Origin: Actinomycetales bacterium
GTDB lineage: Bacteria; Actinomycetota; Actinomycetes; Propionibacteriales; Nocardioidaceae
Direction of reading: 5' to 3'
Length of the DNA stretch: 5,813 nt
NCBI GenBank assembly: GCA_012513165.1
Contig: JAAZCT010000247.1
Location: 1 to 5,813 of the forward strand
Part shown: positions 5,413 to 5,813 of the stretch, piece after piece
Numbering within the stretch: position 1 is the stretch's first letter
Layout of the letters: the number at the start of each line of letters is the position of its first letter
Program-made: the position numbers and the translations under genes
The notes under the pieces: generated by a model
Database searches by the model: none
What the model was told of the DNA's origin: nothing
The model's input: only the letters and a program-made list of their open reading frames with translations

Positions 5413-5739
5413 ATGAGTCAAACCGAGCCGCGCACTGCCGAAGAACTGATGCGCTCGCGATTCGAGGCATACCGCAGCGCCGACGAAGCATGGCTGCTGC
5501 GCACGTGGCACGCGTCCACCCGGCCAAAGACCGTCGACCTCACGGGCAACCCGGACTGGCGCGGACTGCAGATCGTGCACACCGTGGCCGGCGGGCCGTG
5601 CGACGACACCGGCATCGTCGAGTTCCGAGCCACCTACCTCAACGAAGACAAGAGCCTCGGCGTGATGCACGAGCGCTCCCGGTTCGTGCGCGAAAACGGT
5701 CAGTGGTTCTACGTCGACGGACACCTCATCGAAAACTGA
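5413..5739 (+). CDS. YchJ/UPF0225-like domain protein lacking the SEC-C cysteine motif
   Basis: This 108-residue protein matches the NTF2-like core of the YchJ/UPF0225 family: TAEELMRSRFEAYRSADEAWLLRTWHASTRP (8-38), DWRGLQIVHTVAGG (48-61), GIVEFRATY (67-75), MHERSRFVRENGQWFYVDG (85-103). Full-length members begin with a zinc-binding CxCGSG...CC (SEC-C-like) segment; here the protein starts directly at the core and the upstream frame shows no such cysteines. The ATG at 5413 has AGGGAAG (5398-5404) eight bases upstream, so the short form appears to be the real product. The frame is open back to 5125, but that part overlaps DUF2752 and shows no family resemblance. Function is unknown; the fold often binds small molecules. 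It lies 46 bases after DUF2752 and may belong to the same transcript. Confidence 0.85.
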   Translation: MSQTEPRTAEELMRSRFEAYRSADEAWLLRTWHASTRPKTVDLTGNPDWRGLQIVHTVAGGPCDDTGIVEFRATYLNEDKSLGVMHERSRFVRENGQWFYVDGHLIEN

Positions 5740-5747
5740 GTCCTCGC

Positions 5748-5813
5748 TGTGAAATCACCGTGGACGACGATGAAGCATACGAGGCAGTCATATCGCTCGC
5801 AACGGGACAAGAG
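5748..5813 (+). pseudogene. Possible C-terminal remnant of a Doc/Fic (death-on-curing) toxin, running off the window
   Basis: In the frame that reads GTG at 5760, bases 5748-5813 encode CEITVDDDEAYEAVISLATGQE. This resembles the segment of Doc-family toxins that follows the catalytic HxFxDGNKR helix, typically 'NGY.L...D.EA..LV..VA.G'. The YchJ-like gene ends at 5739, so the preceding Fic motif and about 90 residues are absent: upstream codons in this frame fall inside that gene and look like shadow sequence. It could be a decayed toxin joined to this position, or a short unrelated gene starting at GTG 5760 (no ribosome site is visible). Only 22 residues are available, so the call is tentative. 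Confidence 0.4.

Noticed and set aside
1..5813. CRISPR arrays, tRNA or rRNA genes, transposases or insertion-sequence ends
   Set aside because: None seen on reading both strands: no regularly spaced repeats, no recognisable tRNA or rRNA sequence, and no transposase or integrase motifs.

Overview
The window looks like chromosome from a moderately GC-rich actinobacterium. Four things point there: a GH33 sialidase of the Micromonospora type, a CD225/dispanin gene paired with a DUF2752 gene, a short nitrobindin-like protein, and several starts where a TANNNT -10 box lies only 6-7 bases before the ATG, the layout of leaderless transcripts common in that phylum. The species cannot be named from this sequence.

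Layout. Bases 1-205 (+) are the end of an isocitrate lyase/PEP-mutase family gene, followed six bases later by a RibD-C/dihydrofolate-reductase-like gene (212-781, +). After a 105-base gap comes a membrane-anchored or exported sialidase-like protein (887-2377, +). It keeps most of the GH33 active site but appears to lack the first arginine of the arginine triad. Converging on it is a minus-strand block of two complete type II toxin-antitoxin modules: HigB/HigA (3090-2405, toxin first) and a Phd/YefM antitoxin with a PIN/VapC toxin (3962-3274, antitoxin first). Each module is joined by a 4-base ATGA overlap. Upstream of them, on the minus strand, lies a nitrobindin-like FABP-family gene (4532-4053).

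From a 91-base divergent intergenic region with a perfect 7-base inverted repeat, the plus strand runs CD225/dispanin (4624-4929), DUF2752 (4935-5366) and a short YchJ/UPF0225-like domain protein without the usual cysteine motif (5413-5739). The last 66 bases encode, in one frame, a stretch resembling the C-terminus of a Doc/Fic death-on-curing toxin, with no room for its N-terminal part. This would be a third, broken, toxin.

How it fits together: the CD225 and DUF2752 genes are very probably one transcription unit of small membrane proteins, and the two TA modules are autonomous accessory cassettes. No wholly new multi-gene system is evident. The most unusual points are the arginine-less sialidase, the clustering of TA genes including a possible remnant, and the candidate operator repeats.
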